Positions 23,491-34,852 of a stretch of DNA of 45,442 nucleotides are shown piece after piece. A program made the position numbers and the translations under genes. Positions within the stretch are counted from its first letter, which is position 1. Every line of letters begins with the position of its first letter. Source of the stretch: Ectocarpus siliculosus. Lineage: Eukaryota; Sar; Phaeophyceae; Ectocarpales; Ectocarpaceae. The notes beneath the pieces are model-generated. The model was not told the DNA's origin. It was given only the letters and a program-made list of their open reading frames with translations, and ran no database searches. The stretch is from NCBI GenBank assembly GCA_000310025.1, contig FN649745.1, positions 89,820 to 135,261 of the forward strand, given 5' to 3'.

Positions 23491-23596
23491 TATGTACAAG
23501 CTGTTGGACCGCTGCCGACGTCTCCTGAAGCAGCAAAGCAGCGCACAGCACTCCTCAGATCGGAGATTGCCAAGCCTCACGAACGGCAAAGCGACG

Positions 23597-26500
23597 ATGT
23601 TTGGCACTAGGAAGGTGGTGCGTGGGATCCAAGGACGTGCGGTTGTGATCGCGCGCCGTGCTGGCCGACGGTCACCGAGGCGCTCTCTCCAACATCGGGC
23701 TTTAGAGCATCAGCCGGCGGCGTGCACTACTACTACTGCTGCCGGTGTGCTGCTTCCGGGATCATCGTCATCGACAGGAAGGGCGGCGTACTCGACGACG
23801 GCACCAGCTGAAAGAGGTGGGGTGGTAGACGGAGACGCTGCCCTACGCGAGCAGGGCACTAGAATCTCCTGACGGCAAGCCTATCACGTTTGCTGTCGAA
23901 CGGAACCGATTCGCTTTCCTGCCGGTTTCCCCGCTACTGCCGGTCGGGTCCAGAGTTGTACCGGTCGGTCCCTGCACAGGCGTACGCTACACGGCGGTTG
24001 CCCGCTGCTCCTTCGCCTAGCGCGTGTCGATGTTGACTTCCATCTCTAACTTGTTGCATGCAGCGGCACAAGAAGTACAAAGTGCTGCGAGGTCTCTGTT
24101 TGCTTGCTTTACGCAGCAGCACCGGACAGGTGGGGGGTGTTGAAATACATGGACAACGCGATCGTTTCATCCGATGGGATATGATGATGACGTATACTCT
24201 ATACAACTGCAATCATCGTTGTCTCGAAGCATCTACAGCAGTACTTAGGGTACAGACGTACAGACCGCACCACTGCCAAGAGGGGGTTTCTACCCGAATA
24301 GTGAAAATGTTGCTAGCACTTTGTCTCGTACGATCTCCATCCAGCAGACCCGACTATCTACCCCAGTTCTCCGATAAATTTTTGTGTTCCACACGCCGTA
24401 CACCTACAGACATGCTGATGTTTCGACCAACAATGTTGATTTGATGCTGCGCCCCTTGTGGAGTGTACCTTGAAAGAGAGCAGTATGGGAAACGATCGGG
24501 AGTTCTACCTATACAGCAGTAGTTCCCCCTCAATAATGCCCGAATGCGCCCAGCGAATCCACCGGCGCTATTCAGAGGGACCGGCGCTATTCCATGATGT
24601 ACAGCGGGATGACTTGGTGATTCAGTCGGTGCCCGGCAATGTCATCGGTGCTACTGCGGGCCACGGCGGCATTATTCAACCGGCGTTGTTGAGGGCCCAC
24701 TACAGAACCTTTACCTTCCTTCCCCACACCATGGCTATCTGCGCGCCCTGAGCCGTGTGAATTCGAGTCGCACGTGGCTAAGAACTTTCTCTCCCGAGTA
24801 ACGACAACATCCATTCCCACACAATCATGATCAAGATCGCATTTCATGTGACCCTCCGTTCTGCGGTATTTACACTCATCATTGACACTTGTCTGTTGGT
24901 ATACCCCGCGTATTCACCCGCGGTGAGACACTGGTTCGAAGTACATGGTGTGTTTTCGCTGCGAGAGGGAAGACACAGAGTAAGAAGAGGAGAGAGTGCT
25001 GCATCACACAAGCACTATCACACGTGGGGCCCCGCACATCACTCTTGGTGCCCCTCGGTTCCCACGAACACATCTGTGAATCGTTGGTAGCCCGCCTGGG
25101 GATCCATGAGAAGGTTGGCCAAAAATTGAGAGTCGACCTCGATGCACGCCTTTTAGTGGTCACCGCGGTGAGGTGTGCGTGCGTCGATGAAGTCTTGTCC
25201 CTCTCGTAATTGCCTGCTGGTGCTGCCGCCGATAGCGGCCAGAGCAAGAAAATACTTGGCGTCGTCTGCACCCCAAGAATTGTGGATCAAGAGCGCGTAA
25301 ACGACCCACGCCAATAGAGCGGAAGCAAATAACCGGTCTTGTGTGGTTGTTCAAGCTTGACTGCGTGGGAAGTCTGACTGCCCAAGCAGCCAAGTTTGAA
25401 CAAGCACACAAGTCCGGTTATCACTCGCACTCTTTTGGCATGGGTCGCTTATGTGCTCTTGATCAAACTTGCGAACTTCGCTGTGCATGGAGGAGTACAA
25501 GCGTGCTTATGAGATAGACAGGGGTTAATGCGCTCTCGATCCACGATTGTGTTGGCATGGGATGTTGACTTTCTTGGAGAGAAAAATATCTGAGCCATGT
25601 AGGCTTCAACCTCATAACTCAGGGGGCACGCAGATAGCCATGCTGTGGGGTTGTCGAGGTATGCCTCCCGGTCATTCCACACCCTGCTCTTTATGGTAGA
25701 CGCAAGGTATGCGCCCAGCACCACCGCACAACACTTGAGCCGGAGAGTGAATAAAATCTGGAGATGAGAAGTTGTGGAGTTACACAGACAAGCAAGATGG
25801 TCGCAGCATGACACCTCTGTCGATACTTCAATCCCGTCTTGACGCAAGAAGCTGTGGCCAATACGAAGGCAACAGGTGGAACAATAGGTCACGCCGCCGC
25901 CCAGAAATCCAAGAAGCAGATGCCCATGGAAATGGTCTACTACGTGGCGATTTTGTTTTGCTCCCCAACATATTCCAAAACCTCTTCCTGCTGTTATTGG
26001 ATACCGTCACCTAACCCGTGTTCGCACGCGTCAAAGCACGTGAACGCGCGGATTTTCCACATTATAAGCTGGGATGCGTCGATGCTCTAGTCGTATAGAA
26101 GTAGCAAGGCATGCAACATGATGACAACCCCTCTCACACATGCCACCGAATCTCGACACCAACCTTGTCGCAGCGGCGGTGGTGAACGGAAAAGTCGTGC
26201 CGGGGACTGAGGACATCGTTCATGAGCGCTTCCTGGCGTGTGTCGAGAAGGGCGACGCCAACGCTGCCATGGCGCACTTCGCGTTCGTCTCTTGCGACGC
26301 GAGGGAGAGGGGCGCACAAGAGCGGGCGCTAAGGGAGGAGTTGGTCGCGCTCCGCAGGCGGCAACTGCTGGAGCTGTTGTGCGAGAAAGGCATGGTGAAC
26401 GAGGCGAGCGAGCTACTGGCTAATGCGGTAGTATCGCCGGCGTTCAATAGCAGGGACTCGTCCACCATTGTAAGTGACAGAGATAGGGGAAGAAGGAGAG

Positions 26501-28244
26501 AGAGGGGGAGAGAGGGAGAGAGTGAGAGAGAGAGACTCACAGAAAAATAGTAGAGACATAGAGGAAGGAAATGGGTGCACTGTTTGAGTCCTATTGAGTA
26601 CAAAGTGAGCCCATCGCCAGCTCCCAAGCATTTTCAGTTCGCAGAACGTCTTATGCGCATCTCTGTGAAACTCCAGGCTACACTAGTGAAGGTAGAAATC
26701 CAGTTCTTCATTCGAAACACCACGCAGAGGGGCGAAGTCAATCTCTGCTAGGCAGCTAGACTGAACATGAAGAAGGCACGACCATTTTAGTGGAGAAAAA
26801 TCATGTGTCGTCGCATGGAAGAAATAAGTCAAGGATTATCACGCTCATCTTCCATAGCAACAGCGAGGACAGGAGGACATCATGTGCGCGTTGCGCATTA
26901 CGCCTGCTTGCCCTGTCCCTCGCACTTTCGAGGGAGCGGTTCTGTGCAGGCTAAGCCTTATCGGCACGATCCAGACCGACCCTCTCTAGCCATACGAAAG
27001 ATCGTTGCAACTTCTACCCTCTGCACTTGCTACGTTTGTGATGACGACTGTGTAGCATGTGACTAGCTGCTGTGCGACTGCAACCACACGATGCCCGAAG
27101 AGAAATAGAGACGAAGCTTACCCCAAGGTGTTCGTGCCACCACCGCCGCCGGTGCTCAAAACGACCACGCCGACCGCGAAATAGGCATCCTTCATGTACG
27201 TCATGTGCGCTTGTCTCCGCCAAGAAAGCTTCGTCGGGGGCATTCAACAGGCTCCGCTCGATGCTCGCATCGACCGGGCGCTGCTTCACTTCAGACAGGC
27301 GTCGGAGCGGGGAATCTGTGAGTCGAGCGCGGAACTTGAGCCGTCCTCATGCTATGACGGTTACGATTGCGTCATTTTTGTTGCGCGTGAAATTACAGCG
27401 AGTGCCAAAGTTCCATTTCCGTTTGGACTGCTGACACGCCAGCGTTCCGATTTTGGAAGCTGTCACAGGCCACCCATTTCACCTTTTTCGTTTCACTTGG
27501 ATTTAAAGAGTGCATCGCATTCTCCGCGCGGTCCGATTGTCTCTCTTTTTGCCACGGCTTCGTATGCTCTTGCTCTCTCGTGTTCCCGCGCGCATACACA
27601 CGCTGGCTCCACGGCCGTGCTGCCGCGCCAATGCTCGCTTCGTGTTCCGTACACGCTGTGCTTTCCGACAGCACAGTACACAGCAGGCGGTGCTTTTTCA
27701 ATGCATGCAGACGTGGCTGTGTTCCATCTATGTATTCCTGCCGCGATTAGTGTGACGTGCAAGTGTCATCCATCGACAGTTGTATACCGTATATGACACA
27801 AGATAACACACCCCCTGGACCGATTTTCAAAGCTCGATTACTCCACGACGAAGAGGATGCATAAACGAAACAATACGTTTTCGAACAGCTCTCGACGAGA
27901 CGGTTCCAACGCCGCCGTTTTCGGCGCTGTGACTCTTCCTGCTGTTGAGAAATTGAGCTTTGAAAATCGGCCAAGGGGGTGTGTTATCTTGTGTCATATA
28001 CGGTAGTAGTGTGATCCTTTCTTTTGAAGGCATACCGTACCAGGTAGTCGAGGAGCGGTGGTGTAGTGCCTGTGGATGTTATTATGTGGTCTTTCCAGCA
28101 ACACGCCGTGGGTGCTGTCTCTTCCATCCCGTATCTCAACCTTTCCTGCAGCTTGCCAAGGTCTGGCGACGGCTCTCTCCCCCTTCCTCCCTCTCCCTCT
28201 CTCGCGCTATCTCCACATAGTGCAATGGGCGCTCACACCGCTAC

Positions 28245-28280
<36 letters not shown>

Positions 28281-31200
28281 CGTCAGCCTCACATGCAGTG
28301 CGTCGAGACCTCTCACACACTGTTCCTCACGGAGAAGTACAAAGTTTCTCCAAGCTAGGTTTGTTTTTGCCATGTGTATCCCCGCCTAACGTACTTGTAC
28401 CAGCATTACGCCAACGCTCGCCTGCCCACCACCAACAGACGATAGTAGTAAACCTCCGCGATGAGTAGTTCGCGCGCGTCCAGTCCGTGGACTCCATTCT
28501 CGCTTTCCAGTGCTCGCGACACGTATTCTACTGCCGCGCACATTTGTTTTTGAACTCCGCACTCTGCAATTTCGATGCGTGCTTTTTTACCGCCGTAAGG
28601 AGAAATAGTGTACCCTGTCAGATATGCGCATACTGTATCATAGTTAAAGTTTGATGCGGGCATGACAGCAGCAAGAACAACACCAACAAATTTGATGCAT
28701 GAGAGTTTGGTCAGTCCGTGTCGATGATGTCTCGGGGCGTAGACGGCACAGCGGTTGGTGTGTATCGACCATTTGGTGGCGAAAGGGGTGTGATTTTTTC
28801 CCACACAAAGCTCGCGGCATGGTGCTCGAGTTGTTTGACGCGTCTTGAGCGTCAAGGATGGCTCGAGACAGACGCAAACGGACGTTTTTGTATACCCCCA
28901 ATTAACATCAGGGATTCGCCAGAATTTCTCATGCCACATGTGCGCCGCGTGGTGTTGTCGCTCGTTTTTGTTTTTTCACACAATCACCGATGTGATTTTT
29001 CTCTTTTTTCTGTTGTGTTCCGTGCCGTCCTGTTTCCTTCCTGGCCAACCAAGGTCTTCCCCTCCCCGTTTGCGAGGACCTGGCGCTTGCCCTGTTCGTT
29101 AAGGGGCTGCGGGGCGAGGCGACCGAAATGGAGGCGTGGAACGTCCTGGAGTACGTTCGGCAGAGGGACATGGTCCCCCGACCGGCGGTGAGTCCCTTAC
29201 TGCTGCTATTGTTGTTGTTTTTGTTAGTGGTGGTGATGGTGGTGGTGGTGAATATGCTTTGTTTGCGTTCAAGACGGTTCTAACACCAAAGCAGTGTACG
29301 TCCAAACTCCTGTTGCATAAACAACCAGTGAGAGGCAATGCGGCACACATCGTAGAGGAAGCCAAGCGCGAAAAACAAGCATGTTCTTACACTGCTGGAG
29401 ATGGCCACCCCAGGAAGACGGTGGTACGGTGGGAGACCTCCGGGCACGTGCTTCCCGTTAGCGAGGAGGTCACCATCCTCATCCCGTCGGTACTTGTCGG
29501 CCATGACTGTTGTTTGTCTCGAGTAGCGAATTCTTGACGGTTCGAGGCCGTGCCACCCCTTCCTTCTCAGTGCTCGCGAACTAGGACCTAGGTGGCCCAA
29601 CCGTAGACGCTACGCTCTACGCCCTCCTTGTCTTCTGTCACATTGATACTCTATTCGTATGCATGCGGGTGCTGTGTGCTTGCCACGACAATTCGCGATA
29701 CGCCGAGCCCACCACCCGAAATCCACGCCCACCCTGGCCCTTCAGCTCCCCCTCCAACCGCTCCAACACACCTATTCCCTTTTCGGCTGTTTGATTGACT
29801 TGCCAGTCACCGAACTGCTCCCCGCACGCACGCAGGAACAAAGACGTGACTGCATACCGCGTCTCCGAACTTGAGTGTGTTTGTGACTCCTCCCCTCCTC
29901 GAGCACGCGTGGTCAATGGTCTAACAGCTAAGGCACGCTAAACATGAGTACGACCCCCACCCTGGTCCGGCGAAAAACCCGGCGTGCTCCGTCCCGGCTT
30001 TATAGGGATGCGAGGTCAACGGTCTAACGACTACGGCATGCACGGCTATGAGTACCACCCCCCGCCCCAACTTCTTGAGGACGCGTGGTCTACTATAGCT
30101 AAGGAATGCAAAACATGAGTACTTCCCCCCCCCCCCCCCCAACAACAACAACAACAACAGGTTTACGAGGCAGTCCTGTTGTGCGCGCTGGGCTCGGGGG
30201 ACCTGTCGTTCGCGCTGCGCGTGTGCCAGCACGTTGACGACGAGGGTTTGGTCCTCGACCCGCACGTGCAAGACACGCTCTTCCGCACTGTGGAGTACGT
30301 GATGAAGGAGCTGCCGGGTGCGGCGGCGGTCAGCGTGAGCGCCGCTCCTCCTCCGGTCGACGGCGGCGCGGTGGCGGCGGGCGTGCGGGGTGATGCCGCC
30401 GCCAATGGCGGAGGAGGGGAAGGAGAGTGGAAGGTGGAGGGGACGAACGCTACTATGGGCGAGCTGCGGGCGTTGGATGCCCTGCTGCAGAGGTACAGTG
30501 TGTGTTTTTTTAGTTAGCATCGACCGCGTGGACCCAGTGATAATACTGAAAGAAAAAAACTACTGTAAGGGTAGGGGTGCTACCGACAGGGGGGGCGGGG
30601 GGCAGGACTTTGAAGACAATGTGTGTGTGTGTGTGTTTTTTTTTTTTTAGCTTATACATCGCTAGCGCTCGTCGGCGGACCAGCGATTAGGCGTGACTCT
30701 ATGCTACGTCTTTCGTGGCACGTGGGTGTGAGTGCTAGCTATTGTTTTGCGATTGTCAGCGTGACTTTCGTCCATCGCCGGATGTCACGCGGGGAAGGCC
30801 GGCCCTCATCCCCGGGCTCACCGGTTGGTGGGTTTCCATGAGATGGTGACATTTTTCAAGATACGTGTACGCCAGCAGCATGCACTGTTGCTGTGCTGTT
30901 GAGCCTGCATGTGGGTGTCGTTGATGCCCCCAGCGTGCGTATCGAAAGCTGTGGAGGGTTGATGGGGGGGATACTCGTGTTACGATGCACACCGCGACTT
31001 GATCACGCTGCTGGCGACGGTACACCCGCAGCTAGCGCCGTGTGCTGTATTCCAGCTGGCCTGCACGTACAACCTGTTGACTGTGCGCGTTTATTCCATG
31101 TGTGAGTGTGATTTAGGCTTAGAATTTTTCGACCAGCGGCAAGGTTTTGCATGTCGCATCCCGGTTTTCCGGCCGAATCAAGCTTCGTTTTTTGTCGCAG

Positions 31201-32751
31201 GAGTCACTTGTCCCAAGTCGTCACCCTCCAACCCCTCTCCCTGCCCAAATACATCCTCGTTGTTGCAGCTGGCTCGAAGCTGAGATGGGCGAGTTTGATG
31301 ACGTAGAGGACGATGATGACGATGACGACTTCGAGGACGGGGAAGAAATTCAAGAGTTCGACATTACCGTGGAGGGAAGCGATGAGGTGGGTGGATTGGC
31401 CTTATATGGCACGGTTTGTTGCCGGTTGACGGAAGCGTGCGGGAGCTTCTTGTTGTGTTTCTGGGGCGGGGACGATTATTGAGACGTCATGGGAAGGAGT
31501 TGTTGTTACTTTCTTCATGTTAAGAACCGGTCCGATCTCTCTATCCAGTACCTCCCGCTGTCCCTAGTGACCTATGTACCATAGGATAAAAATGGAGGTT
31601 GAATGCGTGTCTGCCTGCCGAGTAATATGGTACCTGTTTTGTGCTTTCGTCCGAGTGTGAGTGCGTTTCGGGCGTTCGTTTCTGGGGCGGGAACTGTTAT
31701 TGAGACGTCATGGGAAGGCCGATTTTTATCTATCCATTACCTCCCTCTGTCATTAGTGATCGATGTATATGGGGATAAAAGAGGATGTTGATTGCGTGTC
31801 TGCCTGCTGAGTAATATGGTACCTGTTTTGTGTTTTCGTCCGAGTGTGAGTGCGTTTCGGGCGTACTTAATGTGTAAGCCGTTGTAGCGTACTGTAGCTT
31901 TTTTTTTTTTTTGTCCCGATCGACGCATGCCATCAGGAAAGGCGCGAAAGCTGATTGAGGTAATTTACGCGGCGATCACGTAGAACCGTTTGCTCAAGCA
32001 ACGAACTGACACGCAACGATCCTTATATACAAGAACAGCAACTCTGACATCCATGTCGTCTCTCGAGCAGGGAGATGGGGCGGCGGATTTGGATGATGAT
32101 GATGATGCTGATGCTGCTGAATGGGATTCTGACGTAGTGGACTACGATGGTGGCGACCTCAGCACGATGAGCGTCCATGACGTGGGGCACATCGCTGAGG
32201 ACGTGGTTGATTTCCACGATGATGACGATGACGACGACGACGATATCGACAACTTAGGGGGCGGGGGTGGAGGAGCGAGAGGAGGGGGAGAAAAGGCATC
32301 GGCAAGGGGACCATCGTCGACGTCGCAATCTTCGTCCCGAATAGCGTGGACCGGGCAGCATCCGGGAAGGGACACTGACGATTACGGCGACCCGTCGCGG
32401 CCGCAATCATCACTATCGACGGCGCCCGATTTTGGAGGAGAAAAGTACTGCGGAGATCTGACGGACCAAGTATCCGAGTTCATTCCCTTCAAGGGCGAGG
32501 GAGAGGATTATCATTTCCCCGACGCCCGCGGGCGCCGGCGGGGGGGGGTTCGTAGCAGGCAGGAGCGCAGCGAGAGGCACCGAAGCTTGGACCGACAGAG
32601 CGTGTACGCAGACTTGGTGATGCCGTATGGAGGCCCCCATGGGGAGGGGGGCCAGGGGATAGTGTCGATCCCGGTCAAGTTTAGCGTGCAGGAAAGCCAA
32701 GACGATGACGAGGACGATGACGGAGGTGGAGGACGAGGCATTTCTTCCTGA
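23597..32751 (+). CDS. PPR-like protein with mitochondrial-type presequence and acidic tail
   Basis: Seven exons (23597-23816, 26174-26469, 27251-27317, 29054-29187, 30161-30492, 31269-31386, 32071-32751) join in phase to about 615 residues. The N-terminus is rich in Arg, Ser and Thr and poor in acids, with a cleavage-like GRAAYSTTA near residue 66, which suggests import into mitochondria. The middle exons give PPR-like helix pairs: ARIDRALLHFRQASERGI, then VCEDLALALFVKGLRGEA, EAWNVLEYVRQRDMVPRPA and VYEAVLLCALGSGDLSFALR. Each helix pair is split by introns. The last two exons are dominated by Asp/Glu runs and end with an Arg-rich patch and VYADLVMPYGG. RNA binding in mitochondria is inferred from the family. 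An upstream in-frame ATG at 23492 is an alternative start. The join of exons 1 and 2 across 2.4 kb is the weakest link; exon 2 could instead start at its own ATG, 26140. Confidence 0.68.
23817..26173. other. Large first intron of the second PPR-like gene
   Basis: No exon could be supported. A plus frame at 25050-25200 has a partly protein-like stretch (SLVARLGIHEKVGQKL) but no matching splice sites were settled. Two TACTGCTGT 9-mers (24235 and 24513, reverse orientation) and the hairpin element at 25285-25465 lie here. Confidence 0.45.
25285..25465. mobile_element. Hairpin (fold-back) element, about 180 bp
   Basis: The left arm from GATCAAGAGC near 25285 and the right arm ending GCTCTTGATC at 25465 are imperfect reverse complements over about 85 bases each. 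Shared blocks include ATAACCGG(T/A)CTTGTGTG and TTGTTCAA(G/A)CTTG. Only about 11 bases separate the arms near 25371. Such structures are typical of non-autonomous fold-back elements or MITEs, and could also give a small-RNA hairpin if transcribed. No clear target-site duplication was found. Confidence 0.7.
26480..26540 (+). repeat. GA-rich microsatellite
   Basis: A purine tract of GA and GGGA units starts shortly after the GTAAGT donor of PPR exon 2. It has no coding role in the proposed model. Confidence 0.7.
27785..28005. mobile_element. MITE with 49-bp terminal inverted repeats and TA duplication
   Basis: The left terminus (27787-27835), starting CCGTATATGACACAAG, and the right terminus (27955-28003) are inverted copies that match at 47 of 49 bases by my count. 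Both ends are flanked by TA, the target duplication of Tc1/mariner-type elements. The body is 217 bp and has no coding capacity, so it would need a transposase from elsewhere. It lies in an intron of the second PPR-like gene. The near-identity of the arms suggests a recent insertion. Confidence 0.85.
28246..28276 (+). repeat. (CT)n microsatellite
   Basis: About 15 CT units lie in an intron of the second PPR-like gene. Confidence 0.85.
28406..28939 (-). CDS. Uncertain open frame of 177 codons inside a PPR intron
   Basis: I do not recognise it. The second half (KKARIEIAECGVQKQM, then AAVEYVSRALESENGV) has helix-like composition, while the first half looks random. An opposite-strand frame (28718-29191) overlaps it and contains LTRLERQGWLETDANGR, also protein-like. 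One of the two may be a decayed transposon gene near the MITE, or both may be chance frames. Confidence 0.2.
   Translation of the reverse strand: MWHEKFWRIPDVNWGYTKTSVCVCLEPSLTLKTRQTTRAPCRELCVGKNHTPFATKWSIHTNRCAVYAPRHHRHGLTKLSCIKFVGVVLAAVMPASNFNYDTVCAYLTGYTISPYGGKKARIEIAECGVQKQMCAAVEYVSRALESENGVHGLDARELLIAEVYYYRLLVVGRRALA
29904..30130 (+). repeat. Three clustered copies of a dispersed 50-60 bp repeat
   Basis: Copies near 29904-29957, 30009-30060 and 30078-30130 share GTGGTC, GGTCTAAC, AAGGC-TGC and ATGAGTAC followed by a C run. They lie just before the acceptor of PPR exon 30161. A fourth copy is at 1731. The A-box-like start hints at a tRNA-derived origin, but no B box is seen. Confidence 0.6.
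30617..30650 (+). repeat. (GT)n and T-run microsatellite
   Basis: A GT dinucleotide run followed by about 12 T lies in a PPR intron and has no coding role. Confidence 0.8.
31458..31866 (+). repeat. Two tandem copies of a ~200 bp unit in a PPR intron
   Basis: Copy 1 (31458-31677) and copy 2 (31679-31866) share TTTCTGGGGCGGG at the start, ATTGAGACGTCATGGGAAGG, TGCGTGTCTGCCTGC, GAGTAATATGGTACCTGTTT and GAGTGTGAGTGCGTTTCGGG at the end. Copy 2 is about 30 bp shorter. The high similarity points to a recent tandem duplication. Confidence 0.85.
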
Positions 32752-34852
32752 CCGGACGGGCGGACTTGTCTTGTCACGCTTGGTACAGGAAGAGAGATAG
32801 AGCTGTCGATTTTGTAAACACGTTTGTTTGTTTCGGTTCGGCAGAGCGCAGTTGACGGCGGTGTTCCGCAGTGTACGTGGGCGCAGACGTTTCATAATAC
32901 TGCTGATGGCCGGTCGTTGTGGTGCCGATCGCTTGGGCTGGTCATGAGTTTCACACGTGTATTAGTCCGCTGGTTGGTTGTGAATATTTCCCGCCGCCTA
33001 CAAGAGACGAGAGGGGTGTTCTATGATGTCTATCTTGGCGGTCTTTCGAGAGGGATGACTTACCGAAGCGACAAAGAACCCACCGCCTTGTTGAGATGGA
33101 GTTCTCGAACGTGCCGGGGTCACCGTTCTCCTCGTAATGGCACAGCACTTAGTAGCTGTTGAAAACGGCAGCGTCGGAGCCGTCGTTATTACGTGTTCGA
33201 CGCCGCGATGGCTGTTGACGTCTCGGAGGGTGCAACAGTCGGCAAGCGATAGCAGTACCTTTTTCAATGTTTTCAGTGGCCCAGACATTTTTCTCGTGTC
33301 AGCTCTCTCTCTAAAGCAAGGAGATTGGCTAGGCGTCGCCGCCGAACAACCTTTTTCTTTGTGTGCCCGGAGGCGTGCCGCTGGTTCAAGAGCCTGCCTT
33401 CACCAAAAATTGAGCTTGCCTATTATCGGTCGCCCCGGTGGACTAGTGGCCAGGGTCAGCGAGCCGATCATTCAGGCATGTTGATCTCTTCCACCGAACC
33501 GCCTGGCAGCACTACTACTAGCAGGGATTGCGAGACCACACCCAACCAATATAATTGCTTCAATGAATGTCGTGCGTTGAATGAGCGCAAAGCAAGAGGG
33601 GATCATCTTCATGATTTCGCCCTGTTCCCGCTAGACACTTGTTGCTTTCATGGTTGACAGAATCAACACAACGTGCTCACAGGGTCTACATCCATCCTCA
33701 AGCGCATCTCACCCTACCGGTGCTCAACCAATCACCAACAGGTTTAGTTCGGTTAGCATAATCGGTATATCCGCCAAGTAGGCGACGAAGTAGTACGCCT
33801 CCATCAAGTGTGCTGTAGATGATGGGTTCACTCGCCGATTTCGACTGCTCTATGCATACGTGCAGGAGCGTCTGTATGAGTCAAGTTGCTGGTTCCAAGG
33901 TTCGGGCGTGTATACACTCCATCACGAGCCCTGGTACACACACCGGAAAGCCCGCCCAAGAAACCCGTAACGTTGGCGGAAAAATGACGGCGGGAACGGG
34001 AATGTCATTTCTTCTTTCATCCAGCCAACAACATTGTTGGTAAGTACGTTCTCGACACGTTACTTTTCCTCTCTGCCGGTTCGATCATAACACTCAAGGT
34101 CTGCCGTCACAGATGTTCCAAGAGTGTTTCGTAGACAACGCCCTTGGGTGCAGTGCACACGTTCATGTCCTCCGCGCATGGACAACAAGAGACAAGGCAC
34201 ACAAGAGGCCGGCGACAAAAAGGCAACGGACAAGGCGGCCGTGCGTGTGACCAACGATAGCCTACCCCGCCCGTGGTGCAAAAGCCAATCCACCACACAG
34301 GTAATCGCCATCCGCATCTTAAGACAAAATTACAGGCGCATTTTCGTCCACTTTGTATTTACAAAAACACTATGCACCATGACAAAAAAACAAAGCGAAA
34401 GTATATCTGGGATCATGAGACTAAGGCGAGCTATTTACGAAGTCTTTCTCCCAGTTCCGGTTAACCAAACCAGCGCACGTGCGCTGGAACACAAGCGCGA
34501 GGGCGGTGTTCTCGATAGGTTTAGCGGGGAATAACCAGAGGCATCCAATCCAAGACAACACAGCTCGAGAATCATGTCGAGGCCGCACATACGTCGGAGG
34601 GGTTGCAGGCAACCCCTTTCCCCCACCCATCCCGCAGGAGGCATTCTCAAGCCCATACGGGATATGTAACGCTCTGTGATGGCGATGGTGCCTGCGAGGG
34701 CGGCTCCAACACCAAATCTACGACTCATCCCAATCTTAGATACACGGGAAGCCACCGACCTACAGCGTTGGCGGCAACAAACCAAAAAATACCCTTTCGG
34801 GTCGATCACAGTAGTGGCAGCTCTCCCGTCTGTCAAGGGCTCAGTCGGCCAA
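32752..34852. other. Spacer between convergent PPR-like and protease genes
   Basis: The 2.1 kb holds both 3' ends. Apart from the SINE-like A-box segment near 33428 and a small perfect hairpin near 34596-34615 (GGGGTTGC facing GCAACCCC), no feature was supported. Open frames here lack recognisable motifs. Confidence 0.5.
33428..33455 (+). mobile_element. Second SINE-like A-box fragment
   Basis: This plus-strand segment begins CGGTCGCCCCGGTGGACTAG and matches the start of the minus-strand element at 6145-6232 in 24 or so bases. No B box follows, so it is a truncated copy or a chance tRNA-like match. Confidence 0.4.
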
